A stretch of 64,000 nucleotides of DNA from positions 124,001-188,000 of the forward strand of contig NZ_BPQJ01000005.1 of NCBI RefSeq assembly GCF_022179185.1, read 5' to 3'. The notes under the pieces are model-generated. The model had not been told where the DNA came from, ran no database searches, and saw nothing but the letters and a program-made list of their open reading frames with translations. Shown here piece after piece: positions 16,622 through 27,019 of this stretch. How positions within the stretch are numbered: the stretch's first letter is position 1; the number at the start of each line of letters is the position of its first letter. The translations under genes and the position numbers were made by a program. This stretch comes from Methylobacterium frigidaeris (GTDB lineage Bacteria > Pseudomonadota > Alphaproteobacteria > Rhizobiales > Beijerinckiaceae).

Positions 16622-17935
16622 ATGCACGTCTCCGACACCATCTTCGCCCCCGCTACCGGTTATGGCCGGACCGCCGTCGCCGTCGTGCGGATCAGCGGTC
16701 CGCAGGCAGGCCCATCCCTGGCGGCGCTGATCCAGGCGCCATTGCCGCCGGGACGACGCCTGTCTCTGCGCACCTTGCGCGAGCCGGCAACCGGGGAACT
16801 CCTCGATCACGCCCTCGTCGCCTGGCTGCCCGGCCCCGGTACCGCCACCGGCGAGGACATGGCGGAGCTGCACCTCCATGGCGGCCCGGCGGTCCGGGCG
16901 GCGGTCTTGCGCAGCCTCGGCGCGATCCCGGGACTCGTGCCGGCTGAGCCCGGCGCCTTCACTCGCCGCGCCTTCCTCAACGGCCGCATGGACCTGACCG
17001 CCGTCGAGGGTCTGGCCGACCTGATCGATGCCGAGACCGAGGCGCAGAGGCGTCAGGCCGTGCGCCAGCTCGACGGCGTCCTCGGCCGGGCCGTGGAGGG
17101 ATGGCGGGCCTCCCTCCTCGACGTGCTTGCCGGCATGGAAGCTGCCCTCGATTTCTCCGACGAGGGCGACATCGATGACGAGGCTTTGACCGCGTCTGGT
17201 CGCACAGCTGCGGCGCATGTCCGCGACGCGATCCGGGCCGCCCTCGCCGATGGCCGCAGGGGCGAGCGCCTGCGCGACGGTTTTACGGTGGTGCTCGCCG
17301 GAGCGCCGAACGCGGGTAAGTCGACCCTGCTCAACGCGCTCGCTCGCCGCGACGTCGCGATCGTCTCCGAGATCCCCGGAACGACGCGGGATGCCATCGA
17401 GGTGCGCTGCGACCTGGGCGGATTGCCGGTGCTGCTGGTCGACACGGCGGGATTGCGCGACAGTACCGATGCTATCGAGGCGGAGGGCGTGGCGCGCAGC
17501 CGCCGCCGCATCGACCAGGCCGACTTGGTGGTGTGGCTACGTGAGCCGGACGGTGAGACCCCCCCTCCCCTGTCCGTCCCGACGCTCTTCGTCGCCACCA
17601 AGGGCGACCTGTCGGACTCGGTCGCGGATGGCGAGATGACGATTTCGGCCCGGACCGGAGCCGGGCTCGACCGGCTCCTCATCGAGATCGAGCGCGCTGC
17701 TGAGTCCTCCCTCGGCCAGGGCGAGGCGCTTGTCACGCGCGAGCGACAGCGGATCGCTCTCGAACGCTGCGCCCATCATCTCGATCACGTCGTAGACCGT
17801 GGCGCCGAGCTGCCGGCAGAGCTGGTGGCGGAGGATCTGCGTCTCGCCGTGCGCGCTCTGGGTGAGGTGGCGGGGCGTGTCGGGGTGGAGGAGATGCTGG
17901 ACCGCCTCTTTTCCAGCTTCTGCATCGGCAAATGA
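16622..17935 (+). CDS. mnmE: tRNA uridine-5-carboxymethylaminomethyl modification GTPase MnmE
   Basis: This 437-residue GTPase works with MnmG to modify the wobble uridine of several tRNAs. The N-terminal tetrahydrofolate-binding domain begins DTIFAPATGYGRTAVAVVRISG; the inserted G domain shows GAPNAGKST (about 227-235), GTTRDAIE and DTAGLRDS; the C-terminus ends FCIGK with the catalytic Cys434. The ATG at 16622 starts the conserved domain exactly. The G domain lies in the middle helical domain, as usual. It is followed by a parS-type site and mnmG, the standard alphaproteobacterial order. Confidence 0.96.
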   Translation: MHVSDTIFAPATGYGRTAVAVVRISGPQAGPSLAALIQAPLPPGRRLSLRTLREPATGELLDHALVAWLPGPGTATGEDMAELHLHGGPAVRAAVLRSLGAIPGLVPAEPGAFTRRAFLNGRMDLTAVEGLADLIDAETEAQRRQAVRQLDGVLGRAVEGWRASLLDVLAGMEAALDFSDEGDIDDEALTASGRTAAAHVRDAIRAALADGRRGERLRDGFTVVLAGAPNAGKSTLLNALARRDVAIVSEIPGTTRDAIEVRCDLGGLPVLLVDTAGLRDSTDAIEAEGVARSRRRIDQADLVVWLREPDGETPPPLSVPTLFVATKGDLSDSVADGEMTISARTGAGLDRLLIEIERAAESSLGQGEALVTRERQRIALERCAHHLDHVVDRGAELPAELVAEDLRLAVRALGEVAGRVGVEEMLDRLFSSFCIGK

Positions 17936-17951
17936 GCGGCCAGCTCAGGGT

Positions 17952-17967
17952 GTTTTCACGTGAAACG
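17952..17967. promoter_or_regulatory. parS-type ParB binding site 1
   Basis: The 16-mer GTTTTCACGTGAAACG contains the full 12-base palindrome TTTCACGTGAAA of the parS consensus (TGTTTCACGTGAAACA), differing only in outer positions. It lies between mnmE and mnmG, about 2.6 kb from parA, where ParB would load. Confidence 0.85.
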
Positions 17968-18022
17968 CGAGACATCGCGACAGCGCGATTGACGCCGCTG
18001 CCGGGCACCGCCTAATCACCTC

Positions 18023-19906
18023 ATGCACTCTGACGAATCTTCCACCTACGATGTGATCGTCGTCGGCGGCGGGCATGCGGGCGCCGAGGCGGCCGCGACC
18101 GCTGCGCGTTATGGCGCCCGGACCGCTCTCGTCACTCATCGTCGCGATACGCTCGGGGCGATGTCCTGCAACCCGGCCATCGGCGGCCTCGGCAAGGGCC
18201 ACCTCGTGCGCGAGGTCGACGCCCTCGACGGGCTGATGGGACGGGTCGCCGACCAGGCCGGGATCCAGTTCCGGTTGCTCAACCGCCGCAAGGGGCCGGC
18301 AGTGCGCGGGCCGCGCACTCAGGCCGACCGCAAGCTCTACGCCCGGGCGATGCAGTCGCTCTTGAGCGAGACGCCGACCCTGACGATCATTGAGGGTGAG
18401 GTCGCCGATCTCGTCATCAACGACGGTCGAGTGACCGGCGCTGTGCTCGCCGACGGCCGCGCCTTCCCCTCCCGCGCCGTGGTTCTCACCACCGGGACCT
18501 TCCTGCGCGGGCTGATCCATATCGGCGAGATGACGATCCCGGCCGGCCGAATTGGCGAAGGTCCGGCACTCGGCCTCTCGGCGACCCTCGACCGGCACGG
18601 CTTCACCCTCGGTCGCCTGAAGACCGGCACGCCGCCTCGCCTCGACGGCCGCACCATCGATTGGCACGGCATCGACAAGCAGGCCGCCGACGATGAACCG
18701 GTGCTGTTCTCGTCCCTGACCGAGCGCATCACCACGCCTCAGATCGAGTGCGGTGTCACCCGAACGGGCCAGGCGGCGCACGATCTGATCCGCGCCAACC
18801 TCCACCGCTCGGCGATGTATTCCGGCGGCATCACCAGCCGCGGGCCGCGCTACTGCCCGTCGATCGAGGACAAGGTGGTCCGCTTCGGCGACCGTGACGG
18901 CCACCAGATCTTCCTGGAGCCGGAAGGCCTCGACGACCCGACCGTTTACCCGAACGGCATCTCCACGTCCCTGCCCGAGGAGGTGCAGCACGGCATCGTC
19001 AGGTCATTGCCCGGCTGCGAGCGTGCGGTAATCCTGCGTCCCGGCTACGCCATCGAGTACGATTACGTCGATCCACGTGAACTCGATCCGACCTTGCAGA
19101 CCCGCCGCGTCGCCGGCCTGTTCCTCGCGGGGCAGATCAACGGCACTACGGGCTATGAGGAGGCGGCGGGCCAGGGGCTGGTGGCCGGGCTCAACGCCGC
19201 CCGCCTCGCCGGTGCGGCCGAACTCGCGGTGTTCGACCGAGCCGAGTCCTACATTGGCGTGATGATCGACGATCTCGTGACCCATGGGGTCAGCGAGCCG
19301 TATCGGATGTTCACCTCGCGCTCGGAGTATCGGCTCAGCCTCCGCGTCGACAATGCGGACGAGCGCTTGACCGGTCGCGGGATCGCCCTCGGTTGCGTCT
19401 CGCCGGCTCGCGCGGCCCACGACGCTGCGCGCCGTGAGGCGCTTCAAGGCGCTCGGCAGATGCTGGAGAGCTTGAGCCTCACCCCGACGGAGGCGCAGCG
19501 GTACGGCATCGCCCTCAACCGCGACGGTATTCGCCGGTCGGCATTCCAGCTTCTCTCCTATCCGGAGATCACCTGGGATCGGCTCGCTGCCGTGTGGCCG
19601 GAACTCCAGGACGTTCCCCCTGCCCTCGCCGATCGCCTCTGCACCGATGCGACCTATGCGGTCTATCTTGACCGTCAACGGGCGGACATCGCGGCATTCC
19701 GGCGCGACGAGGCGTTCGCGCTGCCGGCCTTTCTCGACTACGGCAGCATCGCCGGTCTCTCGAACGAGCTGAGGCTGAAGCTCGACACTGTCCGCCCCCT
19801 CACCCTCGGCCAAGCTGCTCGCATCGAGGGTGTCACGCCGGCCGCGCTCACCCTGCTGGCAGCCCATGCCCGCCGCGGCGGCCCGGCTCAGGTTCCAGCC
19901 GAATGA
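18023..19906 (+). CDS. mnmG: tRNA uridine-5-carboxymethylaminomethyl modification enzyme MnmG
   Basis: This 627-residue FAD enzyme (also GidA) forms a complex with MnmE. It has the FAD-binding motif [10 protein letters not shown] (13-22), the [24 protein letters not shown] segment (split here: MSCNPAIGG and [14 protein letters not shown]), [10 protein letters not shown], and [20 protein letters not shown] near the C-terminal third. All conserved stretches are intact over the normal length. It ends in a 4-base ATGA overlap with rsmG, so the two are co-translated. Confidence 0.97.
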   Translation: MHSDESSTYDVIVVGGGHAGAEAAATAARYGARTALVTHRRDTLGAMSCNPAIGGLGKGHLVREVDALDGLMGRVADQAGIQFRLLNRRKGPAVRGPRTQADRKLYARAMQSLLSETPTLTIIEGEVADLVINDGRVTGAVLADGRAFPSRAVVLTTGTFLRGLIHIGEMTIPAGRIGEGPALGLSATLDRHGFTLGRLKTGTPPRLDGRTIDWHGIDKQAADDEPVLFSSLTERITTPQIECGVTRTGQAAHDLIRANLHRSAMYSGGITSRGPRYCPSIEDKVVRFGDRDGHQIFLEPEGLDDPTVYPNGISTSLPEEVQHGIVRSLPGCERAVILRPGYAIEYDYVDPRELDPTLQTRRVAGLFLAGQINGTTGYEEAAGQGLVAGLNAARLAGAAELAVFDRAESYIGVMIDDLVTHGVSEPYRMFTSRSEYRLSLRVDNADERLTGRGIALGCVSPARAAHDAARREALQGARQMLESLSLTPTEAQRYGIALNRDGIRRSAFQLLSYPEITWDRLAAVWPELQDVPPALADRLCTDATYAVYLDRQRADIAAFRRDEAFALPAFLDYGSIAGLSNELRLKLDTVRPLTLGQAARIEGVTPAALTLLAAHARRGGPAQVPAE

Positions 19907-20544
19907 CCTTTAGCCCTCCCGGCCGCGATGCCGTCCTCCGCGACGCCGGCGTTTCACGTGAAACAGCTGCCGCTCTCGATCTCTATGTCGCGCAGCTCAC
20001 CCGCTGGCAGTCGATCAAGAATCTCGTCGGGCCCTCGACTCTCGCCGAGGTCTGGACCCGTCACATCGCCGACTCGCTCCAGCTCCTGGCGCTCGCGCCC
20101 GACGCGGCGCGCTGGCTCGATCTCGGCAGCGGCGCCGGCATCCCTGGCCTGATCCTGGCGATCGCCGGCCGCGAGCGGCCTGGTTTTCGCGTCGATCTCG
20201 TCGAGAGCAATGGCCGCAAGGGTGCTTTCCTGCAGGAGACCGCGCGGATCACCGGCGCGCCCGCGAAAGTCCATGTCGCTCGCATCGAGAACGTCGTCGC
20301 GAGCTTCACTGATTCGCAGATCGTCACAGCCAGGGCCCTCGCGCCGCTGCCACAACTCCTCACCTGGACCGCACCCTTGTTGAAAAACGGCGCTACCGGG
20401 CTTTTTCCGAAAGGGCGTGATGTCTTAACCGAATTGACCGAGGCCGAGGAAAGGTGGAGATTTACTGCGGATCTGATCCCGAGCCGGACCGATTCTGAAG
20501 CCAGAATCGTCCGCGTCTCCAGCGTGAGCGGCCTTCTCCCATGA
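19903..20544 (+). CDS. rsmG: 16S rRNA (guanine527-N7)-methyltransferase RsmG
   Basis: A 213-residue S-adenosylmethionine-dependent methyltransferase (GidB). Motifs include [28 protein letters not shown] (SAM-binding) and [15 protein letters not shown]. Its 5' end carries a near-perfect parS site that encodes VSRET at residues 17-21, a tolerated sequence in alphaproteobacterial RsmG. It overlaps mnmG and parA by four bases each, so the four genes mnmG-rsmG-parA-parB form one translation-coupled unit. Confidence 0.95.
   Translation: MTFSPPGRDAVLRDAGVSRETAAALDLYVAQLTRWQSIKNLVGPSTLAEVWTRHIADSLQLLALAPDAARWLDLGSGAGIPGLILAIAGRERPGFRVDLVESNGRKGAFLQETARITGAPAKVHVARIENVVASFTDSQIVTARALAPLPQLLTWTAPLLKNGATGLFPKGRDVLTELTEAEERWRFTADLIPSRTDSEARIVRVSSVSGLLP
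19950..19965. promoter_or_regulatory. parS-type ParB binding site 2, inside rsmG
   Basis: CGTTTCACGTGAAACA matches the 16-base parS consensus at 15 positions, the best site in the window. It lies in the coding sequence of rsmG, 0.6 kb before parA. Confidence 0.93.
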
Positions 20545-21407
20545 TCGCGGAACCTCCTGAGTCGCAGGCGGGCGGCAGCCCACGGCCCTTGCGCATCATC
20601 GCGCTCGCCAACCAGAAGGGCGGCGTCGGCAAGACCACGACGGCGATCAATCTCGGCACCGCGCTCGCGGCGATCGGCGAGCACGTGTTGATCGTCGACC
20701 TCGATCCGCAGGGCAACGCCTCGACCGGTCTCGGCATCGACCGGCGCCAGCGTCGTCTCTCGACCTACGACGTGCTCTCCGGCGAGGCAGCCCTGGCCGA
20801 TGCGGTGCAGGTCACGGCGGTGCCGCGCCTGTCACTGATCCCCTCGACCATGGATCTGCTCGGCCTTGAGATGGCGATGGCGAGTGCGGCCGATCGGGCG
20901 CAGCGCCTGCGCCGGGCGTTGGAACCGCTCGATCGGGGCGAGGCGCAAGAGGCCCAACCTTCCACCGAGGACCGGCGGTTCACCTATGTGCTGATCGATT
21001 GCCCGCCCTCGCTCAACCTGCTCACCCTCAACGCCCTGGCGGCGGCGCACGCGGTGCTGGTGCCGCTGCAATGCGAGTTCTTCGCCCTCGAGGGCTTGAG
21101 CCAGTTGTTGCGCACCGTCGAACAGGTCAAGGGCGCCCTCAACCCGCGCCTGGCGATCCAGGGCGTGGTGCTAACGATGTTCGATCCGCGCAACAACCTG
21201 TCGGCACAGGTGGTGGCCGATGTGCGCGAGTTCATGGGCGACAAGGTCTACGAGACCATGATCCCTCGCAACGTGCGCGTGTCCGAGGCGCCGTCCCACG
21301 GCAAGCCGGTGCTGCTCTACGATCTCAAATGTGCCGGTTCGCAGGCCTATCTGCGGCTCGCCTCCGAGATCATCCAGCGTGAAGGCCGCCTGCCGGCCGC
21401 CGCCTGA
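20541..21407 (+). CDS. parA: Chromosome partitioning ATPase ParA
   Basis: A 288-residue Walker-type ATPase that moves ParB-parS complexes to segregate the chromosome origin. The deviant Walker A motif KGGVGKTTTAINLG lies near 30-43, followed by VLIVDLDPQGNASTGLG and YVLIDCPPSLNLLTLNAL. The segment VLTMFDPRNNLSAQVV and the final ERNVRVSEAPSHGKP-like region (here PRNVRVSEAPSHGKP) match chromosomal Soj/ParA. The ATG overlaps the rsmG stop. This is the chromosomal type, with no N-terminal HTH as in plasmid type Ia. Confidence 0.96.
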   Translation: MIAEPPESQAGGSPRPLRIIALANQKGGVGKTTTAINLGTALAAIGEHVLIVDLDPQGNASTGLGIDRRQRRLSTYDVLSGEAALADAVQVTAVPRLSLIPSTMDLLGLEMAMASAADRAQRLRRALEPLDRGEAQEAQPSTEDRRFTYVLIDCPPSLNLLTLNALAAAHAVLVPLQCEFFALEGLSQLLRTVEQVKGALNPRLAIQGVVLTMFDPRNNLSAQVVADVREFMGDKVYETMIPRNVRVSEAPSHGKPVLLYDLKCAGSQAYLRLASEIIQREGRLPAAA

Positions 21408-21433
21408 ACCCGCGTAATGGAGTCGATGAGAGG

Positions 21434-22330
21434 ATGAAGGGTATGGCGGAGGAGGGAGCGCGACCGCGCCTCGGGCGGGGTCTCGCAGCGCTGATCGGCG
21501 ATTTCGGCGAGGAGGCTCCTGCCGCTCTCGAGAAGCCGAAGGCGGGCCAGCGGCGCGTGCCGATCGAGTTCCTGCGGCCGAACCCGCGCAATCCGCGCCG
21601 TCACTTCGCCGAGACCGAACTCGAGGAGCTGTCGGCCTCGATCCGCACCCGCGGGGTGATCCAGCCGATCGTGGTCCGGGCGCTCGCCAACGTGCCGGAC
21701 GCGTTCGAGATCGTCGCCGGCGAGCGGCGCTGGCGTGCGGCGCAGCGTGCCGGCCTGCATGAGGTGCCGGTGGTCACGGTCGAGATCGACGACCGCACCT
21801 CGCTCGAATACGCCATCCTGGAAAACGTCCAGCGCGCCGACCTGAACGCCATCGAGGAGGCGGCGGGCTACGAGCGTCTGATGAGCGAGTTCCGGTACAC
21901 TCAAACCGAACTCGCCGAGATCATCGGCAAGAGCCGCAGCCACCTTGCCAATACCTTGCGTCTCCTGCAGCTGCCGCCTGGGGTGCAGGATCACGTCATT
22001 GCTGGCACGCTCACCGCCGGCCATGCGAGGGCGCTCCTCGCCGTCCAGGACCCGCAGGCCGTCGCCCGCCGGGTGATCGATGACGGCATGACCGTGCGCG
22101 AGGTCGAGGCCCTGGCCGCCGGCGAGCAGACTGGCACTGGTCCGCGCCCCGGCCGGCCGCGCAAGGCGGCCGTCGAGAAGGATGCTGATACCCGCGCCCT
22201 CGAACGGCGCCTGGAGGATGCCCTGGGGATTGTGGTGTCGATCGAGGCCAAAGGTGCCGGTGGCGAAGTGCGCCTGCGCTACACCAGCCTCGATCAGCTC
22301 GACGGGCTGTGCCGACGCCTGGAGATGTAG
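21434..22330 (+). CDS. parB: Chromosome partitioning protein ParB
   Basis: A 298-residue CTPase and centromere-binding protein. It shows the N-terminal RPRLGRGLAALIGD ParA-stimulating segment, the ParB/Srx CTP-binding domain (IRTRGVIQPIVVR, AGERRWRAAQRAGL), the HTH that reads parS (FRYTQTELAEIIGKSRSHLANTLRLL) and a C-terminal dimer domain. An ATG nine bases downstream (MAEEGA) is an alternative start. Three parS-type sites lie within 5 kb. It converges with holA. Confidence 0.96.
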   Translation: MKGMAEEGARPRLGRGLAALIGDFGEEAPAALEKPKAGQRRVPIEFLRPNPRNPRRHFAETELEELSASIRTRGVIQPIVVRALANVPDAFEIVAGERRWRAAQRAGLHEVPVVTVEIDDRTSLEYAILENVQRADLNAIEEAAGYERLMSEFRYTQTELAEIIGKSRSHLANTLRLLQLPPGVQDHVIAGTLTAGHARALLAVQDPQAVARRVIDDGMTVREVEALAAGEQTGTGPRPGRPRKAAVEKDADTRALERRLEDALGIVVSIEAKGAGGEVRLRYTSLDQLDGLCRRLEM

Positions 22331-22340
22331 GGCGTAAATC

Positions 22341-22366
22341 GGCCGGGCATCGATGGCCCGGCCTTT
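22341..22366 (+). terminator. Probable terminator after parB
   Basis: GGCCGGGC (22341-22348) pairs with GCCCGGCC (22356-22363) across a 7-base loop, followed by TTT. It separates the parB and holA ends. Confidence 0.6.
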
Positions 22367-22385
22367 CAGGAGGGCAGGGGGCTCA

Positions 22386-23414
22386 TCAGCCCCGCCGCGC
22401 CGCCTCGCTGGCCAAGCGCAGGAAGAGATCGGCCGCAATGGCGTGCGAGAAGTCGCCACCGGCCCGGCGTGCGCCCAGCACCGCCTCCTGCAGCAGCGAG
22501 ACCGCCCGGCGCAAAGAGGCCGGGCTCCAGCGGGCGAGCTGGATCTCGACGATCTTCTGGCGCCGGAAATGCAGGCCGCGCCAACCCGCCACCATCGCGC
22601 TCGGGCTCTTGCCCTCGCCGTCGAGGCGGGTGGCGAGCAGGGTGAGGGCGTGGCGCAGGGCGCCCCCCAGCATCACCGAGGCGTCCATGCCCTCGATCTG
22701 GAAACGCCGGTATGTGCGCTCGGTCTCCGTGACGCGTCCCGCGAAAGCGGCATCGATCAGAGCGTTGAGCATCGAGCCCGAGACGTCGCTGCCGATCGCC
22801 TCGACATCGTCGATGCCGACCTCGCCCTGGCCGCGGGCGTAGAGCGCGAGCTTCTCGATCTCACCGAGGCTCGCCCGCCGGTCACCGCCGAGGCTGCTGG
22901 CGAGGAGGTCGCGGGCTTCGCGGGTGATGCGCAAGTCGTCGGCCCGGAGCGTCCGCTCGATCAGGTCGGCGAGGGTACCGGCATCGTCCGGGTAGCAGGG
23001 AATCGCCAGCGCTCTGGTCGAGCGCTCGCAGACGACGCGCAAGGGAGCCGACTTGGCGAGGTCGCCGGCCTCGACCACGATCCGTGTCTCGGCGCCGTCC
23101 TGCTTCAGCGCGGCCTCGACCGCCGGTGCGTAATTGCGGCTGCCGGGTCGGACCCAGACCGCGCGTTTGCCGCCGAACAGCCCGACCGTGCCGGCCTCGT
23201 CGACGAGGCGGCCGGGATCGCTCGCCAGCACGTCGCCGTCGAGCTTCACCAGCGCGAAGGGGTCGGAGGGATCGTCGACGGCCCTCTCGGCGAGCAGGCG
23301 AGCGCGCTCGGCGACGAGGCCGGTATCCGGTCCGTAGACCAGGATCACGGCGATACGCGGGTCGGGGCCGCGGCGCAGCAACCCCTCGACCTCGCCAGCC
23401 TTGACGGCGGTCAC
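22386..23414 (-). CDS. holA: DNA polymerase III delta subunit
   Basis: The 342-residue product matches HolA, the clamp-loader subunit that opens the beta clamp. It begins with VYGPDTGLVAERARLL, has FGGKRAVWV, and the helical region RRASLGEIEKLALYARG ... DVEAIGSDVSGSMLNALIDAAFAGR (read in parts) typical of the family. The N-terminal AAA-like domain lacks a functional Walker motif, as normal for delta. It is the last gene of a leuS-lptE-holA run on the minus strand, an order conserved in alphaproteobacteria. Confidence 0.93.
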   Translation of the reverse strand: MTAVKAGEVEGLLRRGPDPRIAVILVYGPDTGLVAERARLLAERAVDDPSDPFALVKLDGDVLASDPGRLVDEAGTVGLFGGKRAVWVRPGSRNYAPAVEAALKQDGAETRIVVEAGDLAKSAPLRVVCERSTRALAIPCYPDDAGTLADLIERTLRADDLRITREARDLLASSLGGDRRASLGEIEKLALYARGQGEVGIDDVEAIGSDVSGSMLNALIDAAFAGRVTETERTYRRFQIEGMDASVMLGGALRHALTLLATRLDGEGKSPSAMVAGWRGLHFRRQKIVEIQLARWSPASLRRAVSLLQEAVLGARRAGGDFSHAIAADLFLRLASEAARRG

Positions 23415-23441
23415 GACAGGTCTCCGGCGATCATGCGCGGC

Positions 23442-23978
23442 TCAGGGCTGGGTCGCCAGGATCGCGGCGACGCGGGTCTTGATCTGTTCGGAGAGGAGCT
23501 TGGCCAACCGGATCTCGGCGTCGCGGGCGGCGCGCAGGCTGGCGAAGCGCTGGGCGGAGCGGTCGTAGGTGGCGGTGCCCTGGGCAACGCCCTCGGTGAT
23601 AGTGCGGTCCCCCGACAACGTCTGAACCTTGTAGGAGGCGGTGCCGAGCAGAGTCGCCGATTCGGCCCGGCCGGTAATCGAGCTGACGATCGGCGTCTGC
23701 ACCGTTTCGCTCGCCGCGAGGGTCAGGCGGTACTTCTTCTCGGAGGGCTGGCCCGACCCGTCGAGGTCGAAGACCAGCTCGCTGCGCAGATAGTGGCCGA
23801 GGCGCTCCTGGCCCTGCGCAGTCTTGGCCGGTTCGACCTGAATCGACGCGAGCACGGCGCTCAAGGGGGCGCCGGACGCGGTCGGTCCGTAGAGCGGCCG
23901 GAAGCAGGCCGAGAGGCCGAGCGCCAGGGTGGCGACGAGAGTGAGGTTACGCGCCGTCTTCGCCGTACTGCCTGCCAT
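23442..23978 (-). CDS. lptE: LPS assembly lipoprotein LptE
   Basis: A 178-residue outer-membrane lipoprotein that plugs and helps assemble LptD for lipopolysaccharide export. The N-terminus has a signal peptide ending in the lipobox LSAC, followed by FRPLYGPTASG, the hallmark of LptE (FxPLYG). Sequence beyond is poorly conserved in this family; the alternating beta-strand content and final helix (AARDAEIRLAKLLSEQIKTRVAAIL) fit. The ATG at 23978 was chosen because the lipoprotein signal starts there. It lies 27 bases before holA. Confidence 0.9.
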   Translation of the reverse strand: MAGSTAKTARNLTLVATLALGLSACFRPLYGPTASGAPLSAVLASIQVEPAKTAQGQERLGHYLRSELVFDLDGSGQPSEKKYRLTLAASETVQTPIVSSITGRAESATLLGTASYKVQTLSGDRTITEGVAQGTATYDRSAQRFASLRAARDAEIRLAKLLSEQIKTRVAAILATQP

Positions 23979-24186
23979 GAAGGTCCGTCCTGCCACCGCT
24001 TGTCTCGTGACCGCTACGCTGACGCCGTTACCGCTACGCTGAAGCGCTGCCAAGGGGCCGCCGAGACCTTTCGGGCGGCGGCCGCCGCGCCTCAGAATAG
24101 GCGAGGGTGTCTAAAGAGTCTCTGCGGCGACAGCAGGGCCACGGGCGGGTCGATCGCGGGAAATCGGGGATGTTGCGGATAAAGGA

Positions 24187-24218
24187 AGGGCCCGGCGATC
24201 TTTCGATCGTCGGGCCCT
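24187..24218 (-). terminator. Probable terminator of leuS
   Basis: A 14-bp stem with one weak pair (24187-24200 with 24205-24218) and a 4-base loop lies 27 bases after the leuS stop. On the minus strand it is followed by a T-rich tail (TTCCTTTA). Two direct copies of CCGCTACGCTGA (24010-24042 region) lie further downstream, before lptE. Confidence 0.65.
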
Positions 24219-24244
24219 GACACTTCACGGGAGCGCGCGCTTGA

Positions 24245-26836
24245 TCAGACCACGATGTTGACGATGCGCAGCGGCACCACGATCACCTTGCGAGGTGGCT
24301 TGCCCTCCAACGCCCGCTGTACTGGTTCGAGCGCCAGAACAGCGGCCTGAACAGCGGCCTGATCGGAATCCCGCGGCACGGTGACGTCGGCGCGCTTGCG
24401 GCCGTTGATCTGCACCGGCAGCGTCACGCTGTCCTCGACCAGGAGGTCGTGACGAACTGCCGGCCAGGCCGCTTCGGCCACCAGGCCGTCCTGCTTGAGG
24501 GCGGTCCAGCAGGTCTCGGCAAGGTGCGGCATCATCGGGGCGATGAGCTGGACCAGGATCAGCGTCGCCTCACGAAGGGCAGGGGAGGGGGCTTGGCCGC
24601 GCTCGGCATTCACAGCGTCCTGCAGGCTGTTCGCGAGCTCGTAGATATGGGCGACGCAGCGGTTGAAGCGCAGGCGCTCGATATCCTCCCCGACCGCCGC
24701 CAGCGCCTTATGCGCCGCCTTCAGCACCGCCTCGCTGCCGGCATTCGCCGGCTCAGCCCTGCCCTCAGCCACCTCGCTCACCATGCGCCAGACGCGCTGC
24801 ACGAAGCGCGACGCGCCTTGGACGCCGTCCTCGGTCCAGATCACGTCGCGCTCCGGCGGCGAGTCGGAGAGCATGAACCAGCGGGCGGTGTCGGCGCCGT
24901 AGGAGGCGATGATGTCGTCGGGGTCGACGACGTTCTTCTTCGACTTCGACATCTTCTCGATCGCCCCGATGGCGATCGGTGCGGCGGTTTTCACGTGAAA
25001 CGCCCGCCGGGCACTGTCCTCGGTCACGACCTTGACGTCGACCGGCTGCACCCACGCGCCGGTCTCGTCGCGATAGGTTTCGTGGACGACCATGCCTTGC
25101 GTGAACAGGCCGGCGAAGGGCTCGTCGAGCCCGGCCCAGCCGGTCTTGCGCATCGCCCGCATGAAGAAGCGGGAATAGAGCAGGTGCAGGATCGCGTGCT
25201 CGATGCCGCCGATATATTGGTCGACCGGCAGCCAGTGATCGGCCACCACCTTGTCGGTCGGAGCGTCCTCGAGCCACGGCGCGGTGAAGCGGGCGAAGTA
25301 CCAGGACGAGTCGACGAAGGTGTCCATGGTGTCGGTCTCGCGCCGGGCTGCCCCGCCGCAGGACGGGCAGGGCACGTTGCGCCAGGCCGCGTCGCGCTCC
25401 AGCGGGTTGCCGGGCACGTCGAACGAGACCTCCTCCGGCAGGCGCACCGGCAGGTCCGCGACCGGGACCGGGACGACGCCGCAGGACTCGCAGTGGATCA
25501 CCGGGATCGGGCAGCCCCAGTAGCGCTGGCGCGACACGCCCCAGTCGCGCAGGCGGAACTGCACCCGGCGCTGGCCCACGGGAGCACCGTCGAGGGTCTC
25601 GGCCTCCAGGCGGTCGGCGACGACCTTGAACGCCGCGTCGGTGTCCAACCCGTCGAGGAAGCGCGAGTTGATCATCCGCCCGTCGCCGTCATAGGCGGTG
25701 TCTGTGATGACGAAGCTTGCGGGGTCCTGGTCCGGCGGGCAGACGACGGGCGTGTTGCCGAGACCGTACTTGTTGGCGAAGTCGAGGTCGCGCTGGTCGT
25801 GCGCCGGGCAGCCGAACACCGCGCCGGTGCCATACTCCATCAGCACGAAATTCGCGACGTAGACCGGCAGGGTCCAGGACGGGTCGAGGGGGTGGCGGAC
25901 CTTGAGGCCGGTGTCGAAGCCGAGCTTCTCCGCCGTGTCGATCGCGGCCTGCGCCGTGCCCATGCGCCGGCACTCGGCGATGAAATCCTGCAGCGCCGGA
26001 TTGTCCTTCGCCACCGCGGCGGCGAGCGGGTGATCGGCGGCGACCGCCAGGAACTTGGCGCCGAACAAGGTGTCGGGCCGGGTGGTGTAGACCGTGACCT
26101 CACGGGCTGCGCCCTCCGGCGCGCGCTCCAGGGCGAAGCGCAGCTCAAGCCCCTCCGAGCGGCCGATCCAGTTGCGCTGCATCAGCCGGACCTTCTCCGG
26201 CCAGCGCTCCAGGGTGTCCAGCTGGTCGTCCAGGTCCTGGGCGAAGTCGGTGATCTTGAAGAACCACTGGGTGAGCTCGCGTTGCTCGACGAGCGCGCCG
26301 GAGCGCCAGCCGCGGCCGTCGATCACCTGCTCGTTGGCGAGCACGGTGTGGTCGACCGGGTCCCAGTTCACCTTGGCGGTGCGGCGCGAGACCAGCCCGG
26401 CCTGCAGGAAGTCCAGGAACATCCGCTGCTGGTGCTTGTAGTACTCGGGATCGCAGGTCGCGATCTCGCGGCTCCAGTCCAGCGACAGACCCATCGATTG
26501 CAGCTGCGCCCGCATCGTCGCGATGTTGGCGTAGGTCCAGTCCCGCGGGTTGACCTTGTTCTGCATCGCGGCGTTCTCGGCCGGCAGGCCGAAGGCGTCC
26601 CAACCCATCGGGTGCAGGACGTTGAAGCCCTTGGCGCGCTTGTAGCGGGCGACCACGTCGCCCATGGCGTAGTTGCGCACGTGGCCCATATGGATGCGCC
26701 CCGACGGGTAGGGGAACATCTCGAGCACGTAGTATTTCGGGCGCGGATCGTCGTTGCGGGTGCGAAAAATCTCCCGCTCGGCCCACACCTGCTGCCAGTG
26801 GGGCTCGGAATCCTTCGCGTTGTAACGTTCGGCCAT
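24245..26836 (-). CDS. leuS: Leucyl-tRNA synthetase
   Basis: An 863-residue class I aminoacyl-tRNA synthetase. The HIGH motif appears as HMGHVRNY, the KMSKS motif as EKMSKSKKN, and the CP1 editing domain has the [12 protein letters not shown] segment. Zinc-like cysteines are in CESCG and CPSCGG. The ATG at 26836 starts [16 protein letters not shown], the normal N-terminus. A parS-type site is embedded in the gene and encodes FHVKT shortly before KMSKS, at a place where other LeuRS proteins vary. Confidence 0.97.
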   Translation of the reverse strand: MAERYNAKDSEPHWQQVWAEREIFRTRNDDPRPKYYVLEMFPYPSGRIHMGHVRNYAMGDVVARYKRAKGFNVLHPMGWDAFGLPAENAAMQNKVNPRDWTYANIATMRAQLQSMGLSLDWSREIATCDPEYYKHQQRMFLDFLQAGLVSRRTAKVNWDPVDHTVLANEQVIDGRGWRSGALVEQRELTQWFFKITDFAQDLDDQLDTLERWPEKVRLMQRNWIGRSEGLELRFALERAPEGAAREVTVYTTRPDTLFGAKFLAVAADHPLAAAVAKDNPALQDFIAECRRMGTAQAAIDTAEKLGFDTGLKVRHPLDPSWTLPVYVANFVLMEYGTGAVFGCPAHDQRDLDFANKYGLGNTPVVCPPDQDPASFVITDTAYDGDGRMINSRFLDGLDTDAAFKVVADRLEAETLDGAPVGQRRVQFRLRDWGVSRQRYWGCPIPVIHCESCGVVPVPVADLPVRLPEEVSFDVPGNPLERDAAWRNVPCPSCGGAARRETDTMDTFVDSSWYFARFTAPWLEDAPTDKVVADHWLPVDQYIGGIEHAILHLLYSRFFMRAMRKTGWAGLDEPFAGLFTQGMVVHETYRDETGAWVQPVDVKVVTEDSARRAFHVKTAAPIAIGAIEKMSKSKKNVVDPDDIIASYGADTARWFMLSDSPPERDVIWTEDGVQGASRFVQRVWRMVSEVAEGRAEPANAGSEAVLKAAHKALAAVGEDIERLRFNRCVAHIYELANSLQDAVNAERGQAPSPALREATLILVQLIAPMMPHLAETCWTALKQDGLVAEAAWPAVRHDLLVEDSVTLPVQINGRKRADVTVPRDSDQAAVQAAVLALEPVQRALEGKPPRKVIVVPLRIVNIVV
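24987..25002. promoter_or_regulatory. parS-type ParB binding site 3, inside leuS
   Basis: GTTTTCACGTGAAACG is identical over 16 bases to site 1 at 17952 and contains the whole TTTCACGTGAAA palindrome. It lies in the coding region of leuS, 2.7 kb beyond parB. Confidence 0.85.
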
Positions 26837-27019
26837 GGCGGCGTCTTTGCGACCGGTCGGCGCCGGCGCCGAGAGCACCGGCGGCAGGGATGAAGGGAAA
26901 ACGTCACGGCCGCAAACGGTTGAGCTTGCTCGGCGCGGCGCCGGCGGACTAGGACACGGTTTGGTCCCGAGGGTCAACAATCAAGGACGGGCGGCGCGCC
27001 GCCGGAAAGGAAGCCGGTC

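Noticed and set aside
16622..22330. Replication origin next to parAB
   Set aside because: No dnaA, DnaA-box cluster or AT-rich unwinding region was recognised in the window; the origin is probably near but outside.
22353..26893. Very long open frames antisense to holA, lptE and leuS
   Set aside because: They lack recognisable domains and mirror conserved genes; GC-rich codon use makes such antisense frames common here. The same holds for frames opposite the PBP (52516-54828), vanAB (55710-58853) and the dapD/cyclase region (31516-34335).
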